Below are positions 15,406 to 24,349 of a stretch of DNA of 56,321 nucleotides, in pieces. A model generated the notes under the pieces. It saw only the letters and a list, made by a program, of their open reading frames with translations. It had not been told where the DNA came from and searched no databases. Each line of letters opens with the position of its first letter. The stretch's first letter is position 1. Origin of the DNA: Opitutaceae bacterium (GTDB lineage: Bacteria; Verrucomicrobiota; Verrucomicrobiia; Opitutales; Opitutaceae); assembly GCA_005792355.1 (NCBI GenBank), contig SXSC01000063.1:1-56321 (forward strand), read 5' to 3'. The position numbers and the translations under genes are program-made.

Positions 15406-17250
15406 ATGAAAATCGCTCTTCGCTTCGCTGGAGTTCCCGTCGCGCTCGCCGTTCTTGGGGCGGCCGCCTTCGCGCAAAACCGCACGTTTACCAACCAGTA
15501 TTCGTTCGGCGACAGCCTGAGCGACAACGGCAACGCCTACCTGGCGTCTGGCCGCATCATCAACACCAACCCGCTCAATTTCGGCGGCCGCTGGTCGAAC
15601 GGCCCGACCTTCGTCGAGTTGCTCGGCAACAATCTCGCGATCGGCTCCGTCGCACCCGCCGCGGTCAAGACGAGCATGAACTTTGCGTTTGGCGGCGCGA
15701 CCGCGGTGCCGGCGCTGAGCGCGGTGCCGTTTCCGTCGCTGCCCGTGCAGCTCCAGCTGTTCCAGTCTCATGCTGTCACGGTGCAGCGCACCGATCTTTT
15801 CACGGTGTGGATGGGCGCGAATGATATTCTGAATACGGCGGGCCAGGGAAACCCCGCCGCCATGGCGCCGGCGGGAATCAATGCCGCGCAGGCGACGGCC
15901 AATGCGATTCAGTCCCTGGTCACGCTCGGCGCGAAGAATATCCTCGTCGTCAACATGCCCGACATCGGGTTCACGCCCACGGGCCTCTCCTCCGGTGGCG
16001 GCTCGTTGCTGACGGCCGGTTCGCTCGCCTACAACGCCGAGTTCGATGCCCGCCTCGGGCTCATCGCGGCCGGTGCGCCGGACGTCAACCTGACGCGCAT
16101 CGATGGGGCCGCGCTGATCGTGCGAGTGCAGCTCGATTTCAAGGCCCTCGGTTTCGCCAACGCGACCAGCGGCATCATCCTTCCCGCCAGCGCTGGCGGC
16201 GGCGGCGATCCGAATGGTTACGCGTTTTTCGATGGCATCCACCCGTCCGCCAAAACGCACGCCCTCCTCGCGAGCGTCGTCACGGAAGCGTTGAACCCGG
16301 AGCCCGTGCTCGGTTTTGCGGCGGCCCAGGGTACGGCCGCGCTCGCGTTGCAAAGTCTCGCCGCCGGCGCGATCGACGCCCGGCTCGCCCAGCTCGCCGG
16401 TTCGGCTCGGGTCGTGGGCCGGGCGGACGCCTTCGCCTCGCTCCGCTACGGCAGCGGCAATCGTGTGGCCGATGGGTTGCGGCCGAAATTTGCTTACGAT
16501 GCGCAGGTCGTCACCGCGGGCGTCGACCTGCGGGTGAGCGACGGGTTCACCGCCGGTGGGGCGATCAATACGGGCCGCCTCGTGGCCAAGGTCAGCGCGG
16601 GCGGCGGCAATTTTACCCTCGAGGATCAGTCCGGCCGGCTTTATGGCCAGTGGCAGGGCGGACCGGTGACACTGGCGATCGACGGCGATTATGGGGTGGC
16701 GAGCGTCAAGGGCGCGCACCGCACGACGGCGTTCGGCGGATTTCAAACCAACGGCAAGGCGAGCGGCACGCATTGGGGCGCGGGCGCCAAGGCGATTTGG
16801 ACCGTGGACGCCGCCGGGTTCAACCTGCGCCCGTGGCTCGGACTGCGCACCGAGCGCGTGACGATGGGAGCCTACACTGAGCGCGACGTGCCGTCACTCG
16901 CGATGGCGTTTGCCGAGCAGAAAGCAAAGAGTTCCGCGGGCAGCGTGGGTCTCGATTTCGGCGCCGACACGAAGCTGGCGACGCACGTGTTGCATTGGGA
17001 TTTCAACGCCGTCTGGCACGGCGAGTTCACCAACCAGACGCGCCGGGTGGCGGGCCAGCTGGCCAACAACTTCACGCGGCCCACGGTGGTGGGGATCACG
17101 GATGGCGACGGGCGCGGCCTCCAACTCGGCGGGGCCGCCACGCTTTTCTTCGCCAAGAACCTGAGCGTGACGCTGGGATATGCCGCCGACATCCGGCAGC
17201 ACGACAAACTGGCGAGCCGCGTCGGACTTTCCGTGCAGACGGGGTTCTGA
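15406..17250 (+). CDS. Autotransporter esterase/lipase (SGNH/GDSL passenger, EstA type)
   Basis: A 614-residue protein with three parts. Residues 1-23 form a signal peptide (VPVALAVLGAAAFA then QNR). The passenger is a GDSL hydrolase: FGDSLSDNGN with Ser37, NFAFGGATA (Gly block), VWMGANDIL (Asn block), and DGIHPSAKTH carrying the Asp and His. The C-terminal part, from roughly residue 340, is a 12-stranded autotransporter barrel with alternating aromatic strands and a terminal Phe (SVQTGF). It is expected to sit in the outer membrane and display a cell-surface carboxylesterase, as in Pseudomonas EstA. All four SGNH blocks are present, so it should be active. It is monocistronic. Confidence 0.92.
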   Translation: MKIALRFAGVPVALAVLGAAAFAQNRTFTNQYSFGDSLSDNGNAYLASGRIINTNPLNFGGRWSNGPTFVELLGNNLAIGSVAPAAVKTSMNFAFGGATAVPALSAVPFPSLPVQLQLFQSHAVTVQRTDLFTVWMGANDILNTAGQGNPAAMAPAGINAAQATANAIQSLVTLGAKNILVVNMPDIGFTPTGLSSGGGSLLTAGSLAYNAEFDARLGLIAAGAPDVNLTRIDGAALIVRVQLDFKALGFANATSGIILPASAGGGGDPNGYAFFDGIHPSAKTHALLASVVTEALNPEPVLGFAAAQGTAALALQSLAAGAIDARLAQLAGSARVVGRADAFASLRYGSGNRVADGLRPKFAYDAQVVTAGVDLRVSDGFTAGGAINTGRLVAKVSAGGGNFTLEDQSGRLYGQWQGGPVTLAIDGDYGVASVKGAHRTTAFGGFQTNGKASGTHWGAGAKAIWTVDAAGFNLRPWLGLRTERVTMGAYTERDVPSLAMAFAEQKAKSSAGSVGLDFGADTKLATHVLHWDFNAVWHGEFTNQTRRVAGQLANNFTRPTVVGITDGDGRGLQLGGAATLFFAKNLSVTLGYAADIRQHDKLASRVGLSVQTGF

Positions 17251-17345
17251 GTGGCAGCCGGAGGATTCGCGGGCAGCCCGACGGGGCACGTGGCGACTCG
17301 TCGGCCACACCGACTTGAAACTGTGCCGCCCGACGGGGTCACGTT

Positions 17346-17733
17346 GGAATGGCGCTTAAGTAATAACGAGGACTTTCTTCCGGAGGCGCTTGCGGCGTTG
17401 CGTGTCTGCCAGAGTCGTGAAGAGCACGCCGCGGCTTACCTGCTGCTTCGCTTTGAGCGAGGTCTGCACCGCGCGCCAGTTGGCGATGGCTGCGGCGAGC
17501 AACCCGGATTGCGCCCGGGAGACGGCGAGGCTCACGGTCTTTCCCTGGACCTTGCGGGTCCGCTTTCGGCGATGGGCGCTGGGGCAGGATGGCAAAGGAA
17601 TCGGTGGCAGAGGAATAAATCCGCCGACCTTTCATTCCCTTGCCACCCATTCCCCTGCCAAAAGTCCCCGACGACCGCGAAATTTGCCATGGTAACAGCT
17701 GTCGCCGCTCGAAAAAAACTTAAGCGCCATTCC
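17346..17733. mobile_element. Miniature transposable element (16-bp TIRs, 9-bp target duplication)
   Basis: Perfect 16-bp terminal inverted repeats: GGAATGGCGCTTAAGT at 17346-17361 and ACTTAAGCGCCATTCC at 17718-17733. They are flanked directly by identical 9-bp copies of GGTCACGTT at 17337-17345 and 17734-17742, the mark of a transposition event. The element is 388 bp and contains one short minus-strand ORF (17356-17595) but no transposase, so it must have been moved in trans. A 9-bp duplication fits several DDE families (for example IS4/IS1/IS256-like); I cannot name the parent. Confidence 0.88.
17356..17595 (-). CDS. Small basic protein inside the miniature element (DUF6788-like)
   Basis: A 79-residue minus-strand ORF that nearly fills the element, ending just inside the left terminal repeat. 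It contains RTRKVQGKTVSLAVSRAQSG followed by LLAAAIANWRAVQTSLKAKQ. This recalls small DUF6788-type proteins (KVxGKTVxVxLSxEQxxxLxxxIxNxRxL) that often accompany transposases in Verrucomicrobiota. The rest is rich in Arg and Lys. It may be a real passenger or regulatory gene, or the tail of a transposon gene captured when the element shrank. The family call comes from motif memory and is only tentative. Confidence 0.4.
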   Translation of the reverse strand: MPSCPSAHRRKRTRKVQGKTVSLAVSRAQSGLLAAAIANWRAVQTSLKAKQQVSRGVLFTTLADTQRRKRLRKKVLVIT

Positions 17734-17742
17734 GGTCACGTT

Positions 17743-17982
17743 GCGACTCTCGACAGCTCCGACTTGAAGTCGCTGAATCGGAATTGTGGGCCGAGCGCAG
17801 GGCTGGTGCGTAAACCGCCCGACGAATCCACCGCCGGCGGCGAGTGGTGGAGCATCACATCGAACCCTTCGCCGTTGTGCGTGATCCGCAAGTGAAGTGG
17901 ATACGGGGTGGGAGCACCCCGCCTCCATTCAGGCAGACATTGCTGGACTGGGATAATCAGGTTTCGCCGCAGGCGAAGCCGC
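17743..17982. other. Possible target-gene scrap downstream of the miniature element
   Basis: A minus-strand frame in 17745-17895 reads LRITHNGEGFDVMLHHSPPA then VDSSGGLRTSPALGPQFRF. It looks protein-like and ends at the insertion point. It may be what is left of a gene interrupted by the element. I do not recognise the family, and no continuation is evident on the other side. Confidence 0.3.
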
Positions 17983-19605
17983 TCAGAACGCCGAGCCGTC
18001 GGCCTTCGTGCCGCAGACGCTGACCTCGAGGCCGAGTTCGGCGGCGAGGGCGGCCTTGGCGTAGAGGGCGAGGTCGGCGGCTTTCGCGCTCCTGGCGTAG
18101 GCGACCTGGATGTGGTTGGCCTGGTGTCGCGCCATCATCTGATCGCGGCTCACCCCGTAGGTGACGGCGTGCATGATCGGCCACTGCACCGTCGTCTCCT
18201 TCCAGCGGCGCTCGGTTTCCTCGCGCGGGAGCGTGATGACTTTCGCCCGGCCGAGATCCATCTTGAGTTGGCCGTTGGCCACGAACACGCGGCTCCACAC
18301 GATCTCGCCGGGTTTGGCGATGCCGCGCACTGTGCCGCCGCCGAGCCGGAAATACATCGGCGGCTGGCGCAGCGAGTCGGTCCCCTTGTATCCGCCGATG
18401 TGATGCGCGGGCGGGGCGCTGCCGGAGATGAGGAACACCCACACGTACTCGTCGGTCGTGCCGCTCTGGTCATAGGCACCCCAGCGCAGGTCGTGCAGGG
18501 TGTTCTCGACCGGCTGGCCGAGGGCGGTGTGCACGCGGTTGGTGAAGAGCCCGTCGAGGCCGGCGCACTCGTCGACCTCGTTGAAATGCGTCAACGGCCG
18601 GCCCCGGCGGATGATCTTGCCGGCGGCGTTCTTCACCGGCGGGCGGTCGCGGTTGTTGAGAATTCCCTCCACCAGATCGCTGGCGGGCAGGAGATCCTTG
18701 AGTCCCTGCTGGTACTGGATGCCGATCGTCTCGCAACCGAACTCATCCGCGATCCGCAGCGCGGCGACGTAGGTCTTGCACTGCCAGAGGACCTGCGCCC
18801 GGGTCAGCTCGGTCTTTTCGTCGGTGCCGAAATGGAACTTCATCCCCTTCCGCACGAGCCAGGCGAGGACGGCCCGGGCCTCGGCGTCACTGACCTGCGT
18901 CGCGCCATAGTAGAGAGCCGACTGCGAGAGCCGCTCCTTGTAGACGCCGGTCGGGAAGAGGAGCTCGTCGGGGATGATCGCGTTGAACATGCCCATGCAG
19001 CCCTCGTCGAAGATCCCCATGATGGATTTGCGCCGGCGCAGATCCAGGGCGATGCGCCGGGCGACTGCCCGCGCCTTCGGTGGCACGGTGGCTCGCGCGA
19101 GCGGCTTCACGTGCGCGGTGCGGTGCGGGGCGACGCCGCGCTTCAGCCAGGACGAAAGTCCGTTGAGGAAGTACTCGTCGGTGAAGTCCTCGCTCCAGAG
19201 CGTGGAGTATTTCACGCCCGCCTTGGTGAGCGAGCCGTTGAGGTTGAGCATGCCGACGAGCCCGGGCCAGGTGCCGCTCCAGTTCGCGACGGTCAGGATC
19301 GGCGCCCGGTGGGAGATCAGCCCGTGCAGCAGGTGGTGCGAGTACTGCCACACCGCTTCGGCGACGATGATCGGGGTCGTGGGGTCGATCGTGGCGAACA
19401 CCGCCATGCCCTCTTTCTGCGAGCCGATGAAACCGTGTTGGACGGCCGGCTTGTAGGGATGCGCGCGGACGAGCTTGAAGCCGAGCCGGGCGACGGCGGC
19501 GGTGAGGGCCTTTTCCATTTCGCGCTGGGCGGGCCAGCACACGGCGTTGGCGGATTGGCGGAGGTCGCCGTTGGCGACGAGAAGAATTTGTCGGGTGCGG
19601 GACAT
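17983..19605 (-). CDS. L-fucose isomerase-like protein
   Basis: A 540-residue cytoplasmic protein related to the L-fucose/L-arabinose isomerase superfamily, which interconverts aldoses and ketoses using Mn2+. Features that fit are the N-terminal substrate-hexamer domain ([47 protein letters not shown]), a middle domain with [20 protein letters not shown], and a C-terminal domain with [20 protein letters not shown] and [10 protein letters not shown]. The assignment rests on overall pattern; metal ligands were not confirmed. Similar genes in this phylum are usually annotated as fucose isomerase-like with undetermined sugar. It is divergent from an AraC regulator (270 bp between the starts), which probably controls it in response to a sugar. 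Confidence 0.75.
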   Translation of the reverse strand: MSRTRQILLVANGDLRQSANAVCWPAQREMEKALTAAVARLGFKLVRAHPYKPAVQHGFIGSQKEGMAVFATIDPTTPIIVAEAVWQYSHHLLHGLISHRAPILTVANWSGTWPGLVGMLNLNGSLTKAGVKYSTLWSEDFTDEYFLNGLSSWLKRGVAPHRTAHVKPLARATVPPKARAVARRIALDLRRRKSIMGIFDEGCMGMFNAIIPDELLFPTGVYKERLSQSALYYGATQVSDAEARAVLAWLVRKGMKFHFGTDEKTELTRAQVLWQCKTYVAALRIADEFGCETIGIQYQQGLKDLLPASDLVEGILNNRDRPPVKNAAGKIIRRGRPLTHFNEVDECAGLDGLFTNRVHTALGQPVENTLHDLRWGAYDQSGTTDEYVWVFLISGSAPPAHHIGGYKGTDSLRQPPMYFRLGGGTVRGIAKPGEIVWSRVFVANGQLKMDLGRAKVITLPREETERRWKETTVQWPIMHAVTYGVSRDQMMARHQANHIQVAYARSAKAADLALYAKAALAAELGLEVSVCGTKADGSAF

Positions 19606-19875
19606 GGTGTGGTGGAGATTTGGAATTTAATGGACGATTGGGAGTGACCTTGCCGACAAATTCCTAAGATCGCCGCGAGCGGCGGAAAAGGAGTTGTCGC
19701 GAGATTTTTCGGTTCATGAATTGAGGCCGAGCGTCGCACGGCTTGGTCCGCCGGCTGGCATCGGTGGTTGCGAGTGTTTTGAAGGGTTCAACCAGCGGAG
19801 GATGGTCTGTCCAAGCGGGCTGGAGTACTTTGCGCTCGAAATGCGTCGGGCGGAATGGATAGATGCGGCATTCGC
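19606..19875. promoter_or_regulatory. Divergent promoter region between isomerase and AraC regulator
   Basis: The 270-bp gap separates two divergently transcribed genes, so it must hold both promoters and probably the AraC binding sites. I see no unambiguous -35/-10 pair or operator repeat by eye. The arrangement itself is the evidence. Confidence 0.45.
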
Positions 19876-20796
19876 ATGGATAAAATCGACCGCCCCGACG
19901 CCGCCCGGCTGTTGTCGCAGCAGGTGACCGGTGCGCGCTATTTTTTCCTGAACCTCGCCCCGCGCCGGCGGGATCCGCTGACGCTGACCTTGGGCGGTCG
20001 CGAGCATTGCAACCCCGACTACGTGATCGCGCGGCGCGAATTTCCGTTCTACGTGCTCGAATATGTGCTGGCGGGGCAGGGCAGCGTGCGCCTTGGCCGT
20101 CGCCGGCACACGCTGCGACCCGGCATGGTGTTTGCCTACGGCCCGACGACTGACTGCGAGATCCACACCGATCCACACCATCCGATGGTGAAATATTTCC
20201 TGGGTCTGGCGGGGGAGGGGGTGGCGCCGCGGTTGCGACGTTGCGGGGTCGGTCCGGGCAGCGCCCGGCAACTCGCGGCCCATGCGGAGGTGACGAGTGT
20301 GCTCGAGGATTTGTTGCGGGAAGGGCAGCGGTCGGGTGCGCTGGCGCGACGGATCTGCGCCGCTTTGTTTGAGCTGCTGCTGTTGAAAATCGAGGATATC
20401 TCGACGCTGGCGCCGCACCCGAGTGAGCCGGCGCGCGAGGCTTTTCTCCGCTGCAAGGCGCTGATCGACGCGGGGGCGGAGCGCCTCGGTTCACTGGAGG
20501 AAATTGCCCGGGTGGCCGGCGTGGAAACGTCGAGTGTGTGCCGCTGGTTCCGACGTTTCCAGGGTTCGACTCCGTACCAGTATTTGCTGCGCCGGAAGAT
20601 GAACCTCGCGGCCGAACATCTCATCGAGCATGGCGGGCTCGTGAAGGAGGTCGCCCAGCGCGTGGGTTTTGCCGACCCGTATCATTTTTCGCGCGCGTTC
20701 AAGTCGGTGCACGGGGTCGCCCCGCGTGAGCTGTTGCAGTATCGGCACGGCGGAGACGTGCGGCCCCGCCCCGCCGGCGTCGAAACTGTGGAATGA
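19876..20796 (+). CDS. AraC family transcriptional regulator
   Basis: A 306-residue regulator. The N-terminal cupin sensor is marked by FYVLEYVLAGQGSVRLGRRR and LRPGMVFAYGP. The C-terminal double helix-turn-helix has SLEEIARVAGVETSSVCRWF with RRFQGSTPYQYLLRRKMNLA, then VKEVAQRVGFADPYHFSRAF and KSVHGVAPRELLQ, all canonical. It probably binds a sugar and activates the divergent isomerase-like gene. ATG at 19876 chosen because it precedes MDKIDRPDAARLL; an ATG at 19855 in frame is also possible. Confidence 0.92.
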   Translation: MDKIDRPDAARLLSQQVTGARYFFLNLAPRRRDPLTLTLGGREHCNPDYVIARREFPFYVLEYVLAGQGSVRLGRRRHTLRPGMVFAYGPTTDCEIHTDPHHPMVKYFLGLAGEGVAPRLRRCGVGPGSARQLAAHAEVTSVLEDLLREGQRSGALARRICAALFELLLLKIEDISTLAPHPSEPAREAFLRCKALIDAGAERLGSLEEIARVAGVETSSVCRWFRRFQGSTPYQYLLRRKMNLAAEHLIEHGGLVKEVAQRVGFADPYHFSRAFKSVHGVAPRELLQYRHGGDVRPRPAGVETVE

Positions 20797-21166
20797 GGCG
20801 GGGTGTCAGTTCGCCGGTTTCAAGTCGCCGCCCCCGACGGGATGATTCCCATGGCTTTCAATAATCCTAAAAACCGCAGTTGAACCACGGATAGACGCGG
20901 ATGGACTCGGATATCAAGGAGGCACGAGGGGGGCTGGCTTTAAGTTTTTCAGTTGATTGACGCGAGCAACCGTTGGCTGACCGAGCACCGGCAGATGAGT
21001 ACCCCCGTCGCCGTGAGCCAGTACGTCTGCGCCTTCCGTCATCACCGCAGCTCGGATCGATCCTTCATCCAGCAGCGCACTGAAAAACTTAAAGCTGCCC
21101 CCCTTGGCCTGACCTCTGCCATTCGGAAGTGGTCCTCACGCGCGGAAGACATGGGCGGGGGCGCAC
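20797..21166. other. Gene-free stretch with CACGGAT-like repeat
   Basis: About 370 bp with no supported gene. At 20883-20912 GAACCACGGATAGACGCGG and ATGGACTCGGATATC belong to the same loose repeat type as 7416-7490. An open frame at 20953-21183 has no recognisable features. Confidence 0.4.
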
Positions 21167-21801
21167 TCATGGTACGGGCGTGATTATCCGACGCTCGTCG
21201 GAGTCTTCGACGAGCTGACGGTGCAGGCCACCGCCGGCCGCGAAATCCACCAAGGCAACTTGAACTCCTTCACGGCGGGCGAGCTTCATCGCTGGGATCA
21301 TGTCGGTGTCGCCGGAGATGAGAACGATTCGGTCGGCGATTCTCTTCAATGCGAGGGTGGCAACATCGATGCCGATGCGCATGTCGACACCCTTCTGCTC
21401 GAGGTTTACGAACACATCGGTCGCGGCGGGCGGGATGTGTACTTTGGCGCCCATTGCCCGCTTGATGAAACTGTCCGAAAGAGTCCAGCCCCGGTTGCGG
21501 GCTTCGCCAAGGCGCAACGCGACGAACGGTTTTTCTCCCATCTCTTTCAGAAAAAGCGTGCGCGCCTGAAATTTGCCCAGCGGCTTGAAATCGACCATCT
21601 GCCCGCTGATCGGGTTGGTCTCTTTTCCGCCAAACGGCGGGCAGTCGTAGTAAAATACGCGGAAGAGATTCTCTCCCGGCTGCAACGCGAGCAAGGCGTT
21701 GCGATACATGATGTCGGCGGTTATGCCGTGCGGCTGTTTGCCAAGAAGCTGGTCAAGCCGCGGCGAAACCATTCACCGTCGATCAGAATCGCGACTTTCA
21801 T
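21167..21801 (-). pseudogene. NYN-domain (PIN-like nuclease) protein with an N-terminal frameshift
   Basis: The N-terminus MKVAILIDGEWFRRG starts at ATG 21801 and carries the first catalytic Asp of the NYN/LabA fold. Its frame runs into stop after 26 residues. The rest of the protein continues in the next frame as LDQLLGKQPHGITADIMYRN, FRVFYYDCPPFGGKE, SFIKRAMGAKVHI, GVDMRIGIDVATLALKRIAD, VLISGDTDMIPAMKLARREG and VQVALVDF, all typical. One missing base near 21757 explains the break. It could be a real loss-of-function mutation, a sequencing error or a recoding event. NYN proteins are putative RNases, often in defence or RNA-processing contexts; an hsdM relic and a helicase relic are also in this window. 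Confidence 0.8.
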
Positions 21802-21818
21802 GTTGGGATAAAACAAGA

Positions 21819-21842
21819 CCCCTGCGGTCGAAACCGCAGGGG
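21819..21842. repeat. Perfect 10-bp hairpin upstream of the NYN gene
   Basis: Arms CCCCTGCGGT (21819-21828) and ACCGCAGGGG (21833-21842) with a CGAA loop. No T-run follows, so it is not a classical terminator. It lies 18 bp before the NYN start codon on the opposite strand, and could affect its 5' leader. Confidence 0.6.
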
Positions 21843-22142
21843 CCGGATAGTTGCCCGCCTACGGGCGTAGCGGTCTAGTGCCAAAACGATGGTCGGTTGG
21901 GGTCGTTTCTCAAGCCCAAATTCTCAGTTTGTCCGGGCGCATCTCGCGCCTTGCACCGCCGCGGCGACTGCGCCACTAACTTGGTTGCACTCGGAGAAAT
22001 CACTCACCGCCCAGCACCAGCAAACTAAAATCAATTTCGCGTAGCTTCGGCTGCTGTCCTTCTCGAAACCTAGGAAATTTCGGACCGAACAAGACGGCGC
22101 TCGACGCACGCCCCCGACTGGGGGCGTGTCGAAAGCGCTCTT

Positions 22143-22401
22143 GTGAAGGCTCTCCTACTACCCGCTCGCCTACTGGAAAGGCGACAAAGCCGCCGACCAA
22201 TCGGCGAAGTGGGACGAGGGCCGCCAGAAGCAGGTCGTCACGCTCATCCGCACCCTTTTTCTCAAGCGCTTCGAGAGCTCCGCCAAGGCGTTCGAGGGCT
22301 CGTGCTGGCGGCTGCTTCAGCGCCTGCTCGCCTGGGTCACCCGTCACTCGGAAACCATCCGGCTGATGAAAGAAATCGACGTGGTCATCACCAAACACGG
22401 C
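22143..22401 (+). pseudogene. Helicase-like C-terminal scrap (SNF2/HepA-type)
   Basis: A plus-strand frame reads YYPLAYWKGDKAADQSAKWD, then EGRQKQVVTLIRTLFLKRFE, then SSAKAFEGSCWRLLQRLLAW. It resembles the segment linking the two lobes in large bacterial DEAD/SNF2-like helicases (RT-LFLKRFESS-xAFE-SC), such as those in defence systems. No Walker motifs or other helicase motifs are present, and the frame has no proper start. The sequence to 22578 (ending DELPLV then stop) may be a further unrelated scrap. Treated as a decayed gene; assignment from pattern memory. Confidence 0.5.
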
Positions 22402-22779
22402 GGCTGGCCCGGTGCATTTTCATCCTGCCAAGCCTCGGCAAAGGGAAGCACCCACGGCCCCAAGGTGGCGGCCGCCGACTATCCTGTCCGCGGAGAAACG
22501 CTCGCCTTTGCCGCCGAGGATCAGGCCGCCTACGGTGCGCCCCAAAAAACCGAGCCAGAAGACGAACTGCCGCTGGTGTAATTCACGGAAAAGTGTCCGG
22601 TTCGCGCGCAACACCCCTGGTGGCCGTTGACTCGGCTCGCGCACCGATTGTCTGGTGGCCGTCGCCTTCCACTTCACCACCGGCCGATCCGCCGGCATCG
22701 AATTGTTGTCCCCGGGGCTGCAATTCCCTGACTCGAGTGGTTGCGACCGGCAGTTATTGAGGGGTGCGGTACGCGGACA

Positions 22780-22804
22780 CCGGGCTCAGCGAGCCCGGCT
22801 ACAC
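22780..22804. repeat. Short palindromic repeat, family D copy 1
   Basis: CCGGGCTCAGCGAGCCCGG followed by CTACAC. The inverted counterpart GTAGCTGGGCTCGTTGAGCC lies at 35348-35371. The remainder of 22582-22998 has no supported gene and should contain the promoter of the FG-GAP gene. Confidence 0.55.
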
Positions 22805-22998
22805 CAATCACCGGCTGGAGCATGAACAATTCAGCCGTCCGCTCCCGCCGTCCGAAGTGGGCCGCATTCTCAACGCGTCGCAACCGAGGCTTGCACCCAC
22901 GCGCACAATTGTGACCCGATGAGGGCGGGTGGATCTGCCGCGACCTTGCCGCTGCCACCTGTCATCCTGCTGTTGTCGTCTCCAATCGAATACCCGTC

Positions 22999-24255
22999 AT
23001 GAACTCAACCACCGGTCCGAGTCTCACCCGTCTCCTCACTCTGACACTCGCCTGCCTGCCCCTTCTGACCTGGGCGGCGGACGCGCCCAAGGGCGGAACC
23101 GCCACCGTCGCCCCGAAAAACGCCAAGAAAGGCGCGGCGGCACCCGGCCTGAAATTCCGCGTGCAACAACTGCATGTCGACAACAACGAGGGTTGCGCAG
23201 TCGCCGACTTCGATCGCGATGGCAAACTCGACGTCAGTGCCGGGGAGTTCTGGTACGCCGGGCCGGATTTCAAGACGAAGCGCCCGCTCCGCAAACTCGA
23301 GAAGTTCGACCGGGACTACCTCACCAATTGCGGCGAACACGCCCACGACGTAAACGGCGACGGCTTCCCGGACATCGTCAGCGGTTCGTTCGGCGACACC
23401 AACGTCAGCTGGTACGAAAATCCCGGCGCTTCCGGCCTGAAATCCGGAGCGCTATGGAAGCAGCACGTGTTGATCGACAGCGGCCTCGCCCAGAACGAGT
23501 GGAGCGATTTCCGCGACATGGATGGCGACGGCAAACCGGAATACGTCGTCAATTCGTATGGCCCCGCCAACGCCGTCATGGCCTACCGGTTTTCGAAAAA
23601 TGACCGAGGCGAACCCATTTTGCTGCCGTGGGTGATTCAGGCGGGAGCGCCGTTTGTGAACGGCCATGGCATCGGCTTCGGCGACATCAACGGCGACGGC
23701 CTGGAGGATCTCATCTATGGCAACGGCTGGTATGAGCGGCCCAAGGACGGCGCTTTGACGAAGCAATGGAAGCGCCATGCCGACTGGACGCGGCCGCATG
23801 CGAGCACGCCGATGATCGTGGTCGATCTCACGGGCGACGGCCGCAACGACATCATCTGGGGGCACGGCCACAATTACGGCCTGTATTGGGAGGAGCGGAA
23901 GGATGACAACCGGGACGGCAGCACGAACTGGCGCCACCACGTGATCGACGACAAGATTTCCCAGAACCACTGCCTCGTCTGGGCGGACATCGACAACGAT
24001 GGCAAACCCGATCTCATCACCGGCCGCCGGGTGAAGGCCCACAGCGGCAACGACCCGGGCGACAACGAGCCGGGCTGCGTCGCCTACTATACTTGGAACA
24101 AGGATACGCGGACTTTCGCCAAGCGCATGATCGCCGAGAATGGTCCCGGCATCGGCCTGCAGATCCGGCTCGCCGACCTCGATGGCAACGGCTGGAAAGA
24201 CCTCGTGGTCGCCGGCAAGAGCGGCACGCATATCCTCTGGAACGACGGGAAGTGA
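22999..24255 (+). CDS. Secreted FG-GAP/VCBS repeat protein
   Basis: A 418-residue protein. The signal peptide (LTLTLACLPLLTWAADA) is followed by a low-complexity Ala/Lys linker, then a beta-propeller built of FG-GAP/VCBS blades. At least six calcium-loop motifs of the DxDxDGxxD kind are visible: ADFDRDGKLD, DVNGDGFPD, DMDGDGKPE, DINGDGLED, DLTGDGRND, DIDNDGKPD and DLDGNGWKD. Such secreted propellers are abundant in PVC bacteria; they may bind carbohydrate or protein, and no enzymatic residues are evident. The gene is monocistronic and followed by a hairpin. Confidence 0.9.
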   Translation: MNSTTGPSLTRLLTLTLACLPLLTWAADAPKGGTATVAPKNAKKGAAAPGLKFRVQQLHVDNNEGCAVADFDRDGKLDVSAGEFWYAGPDFKTKRPLRKLEKFDRDYLTNCGEHAHDVNGDGFPDIVSGSFGDTNVSWYENPGASGLKSGALWKQHVLIDSGLAQNEWSDFRDMDGDGKPEYVVNSYGPANAVMAYRFSKNDRGEPILLPWVIQAGAPFVNGHGIGFGDINGDGLEDLIYGNGWYERPKDGALTKQWKRHADWTRPHASTPMIVVDLTGDGRNDIIWGHGHNYGLYWEERKDDNRDGSTNWRHHVIDDKISQNHCLVWADIDNDGKPDLITGRRVKAHSGNDPGDNEPGCVAYYTWNKDTRTFAKRMIAENGPGIGLQIRLADLDGNGWKDLVVAGKSGTHILWNDGK

Positions 24256-24260
24256 GAGGT

Positions 24261-24299
24261 AGGTTTCGCGCAGCGCGAAACCTTAGGCCGCCTGCGGCG
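24261..24299 (+). terminator. Hairpins after the FG-GAP gene (possible terminator)
   Basis: GGTTTCGCGC and GCGCGAAACC form a perfect 10-bp stem at 24262-24283 just after the stop codon. A second hairpin, CCGCC-TGC-GGCGG, follows immediately. No T-tract is present, so termination is plausible but not certain. Confidence 0.45.
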
Positions 24300-24322
24300 G
24301 CGGGGCCGGCTGGGGCTTGGGC

Positions 24323-24349
24323 TGTAGGAGCGGGTTTACCCCGCGATGG
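24323..24349. repeat. REP-like element, family C copy
   Basis: TGTAGGAGCGGGTTTACCCC then GCGATGG; matches the copies near 4864 and 41410. The rest of 24300-24664 has no supported gene. Confidence 0.65.

Noticed and set aside
17339-17650. Second minus-strand frame across the miniature transposon (103 codons)
   Set aside because: The overlapping 79-residue frame has the better protein-like pattern; this one is Arg/Pro-rich noise.
17908-19647. Plus-strand open frame of 579 codons
   Set aside because: Antisense to the fucose-isomerase-like gene, which has recognisable family motifs.
20953-21183. Possible small gene of 76 residues
   Set aside because: No ribosome-binding site, no motif, and it ends within the NYN gene; not supported.
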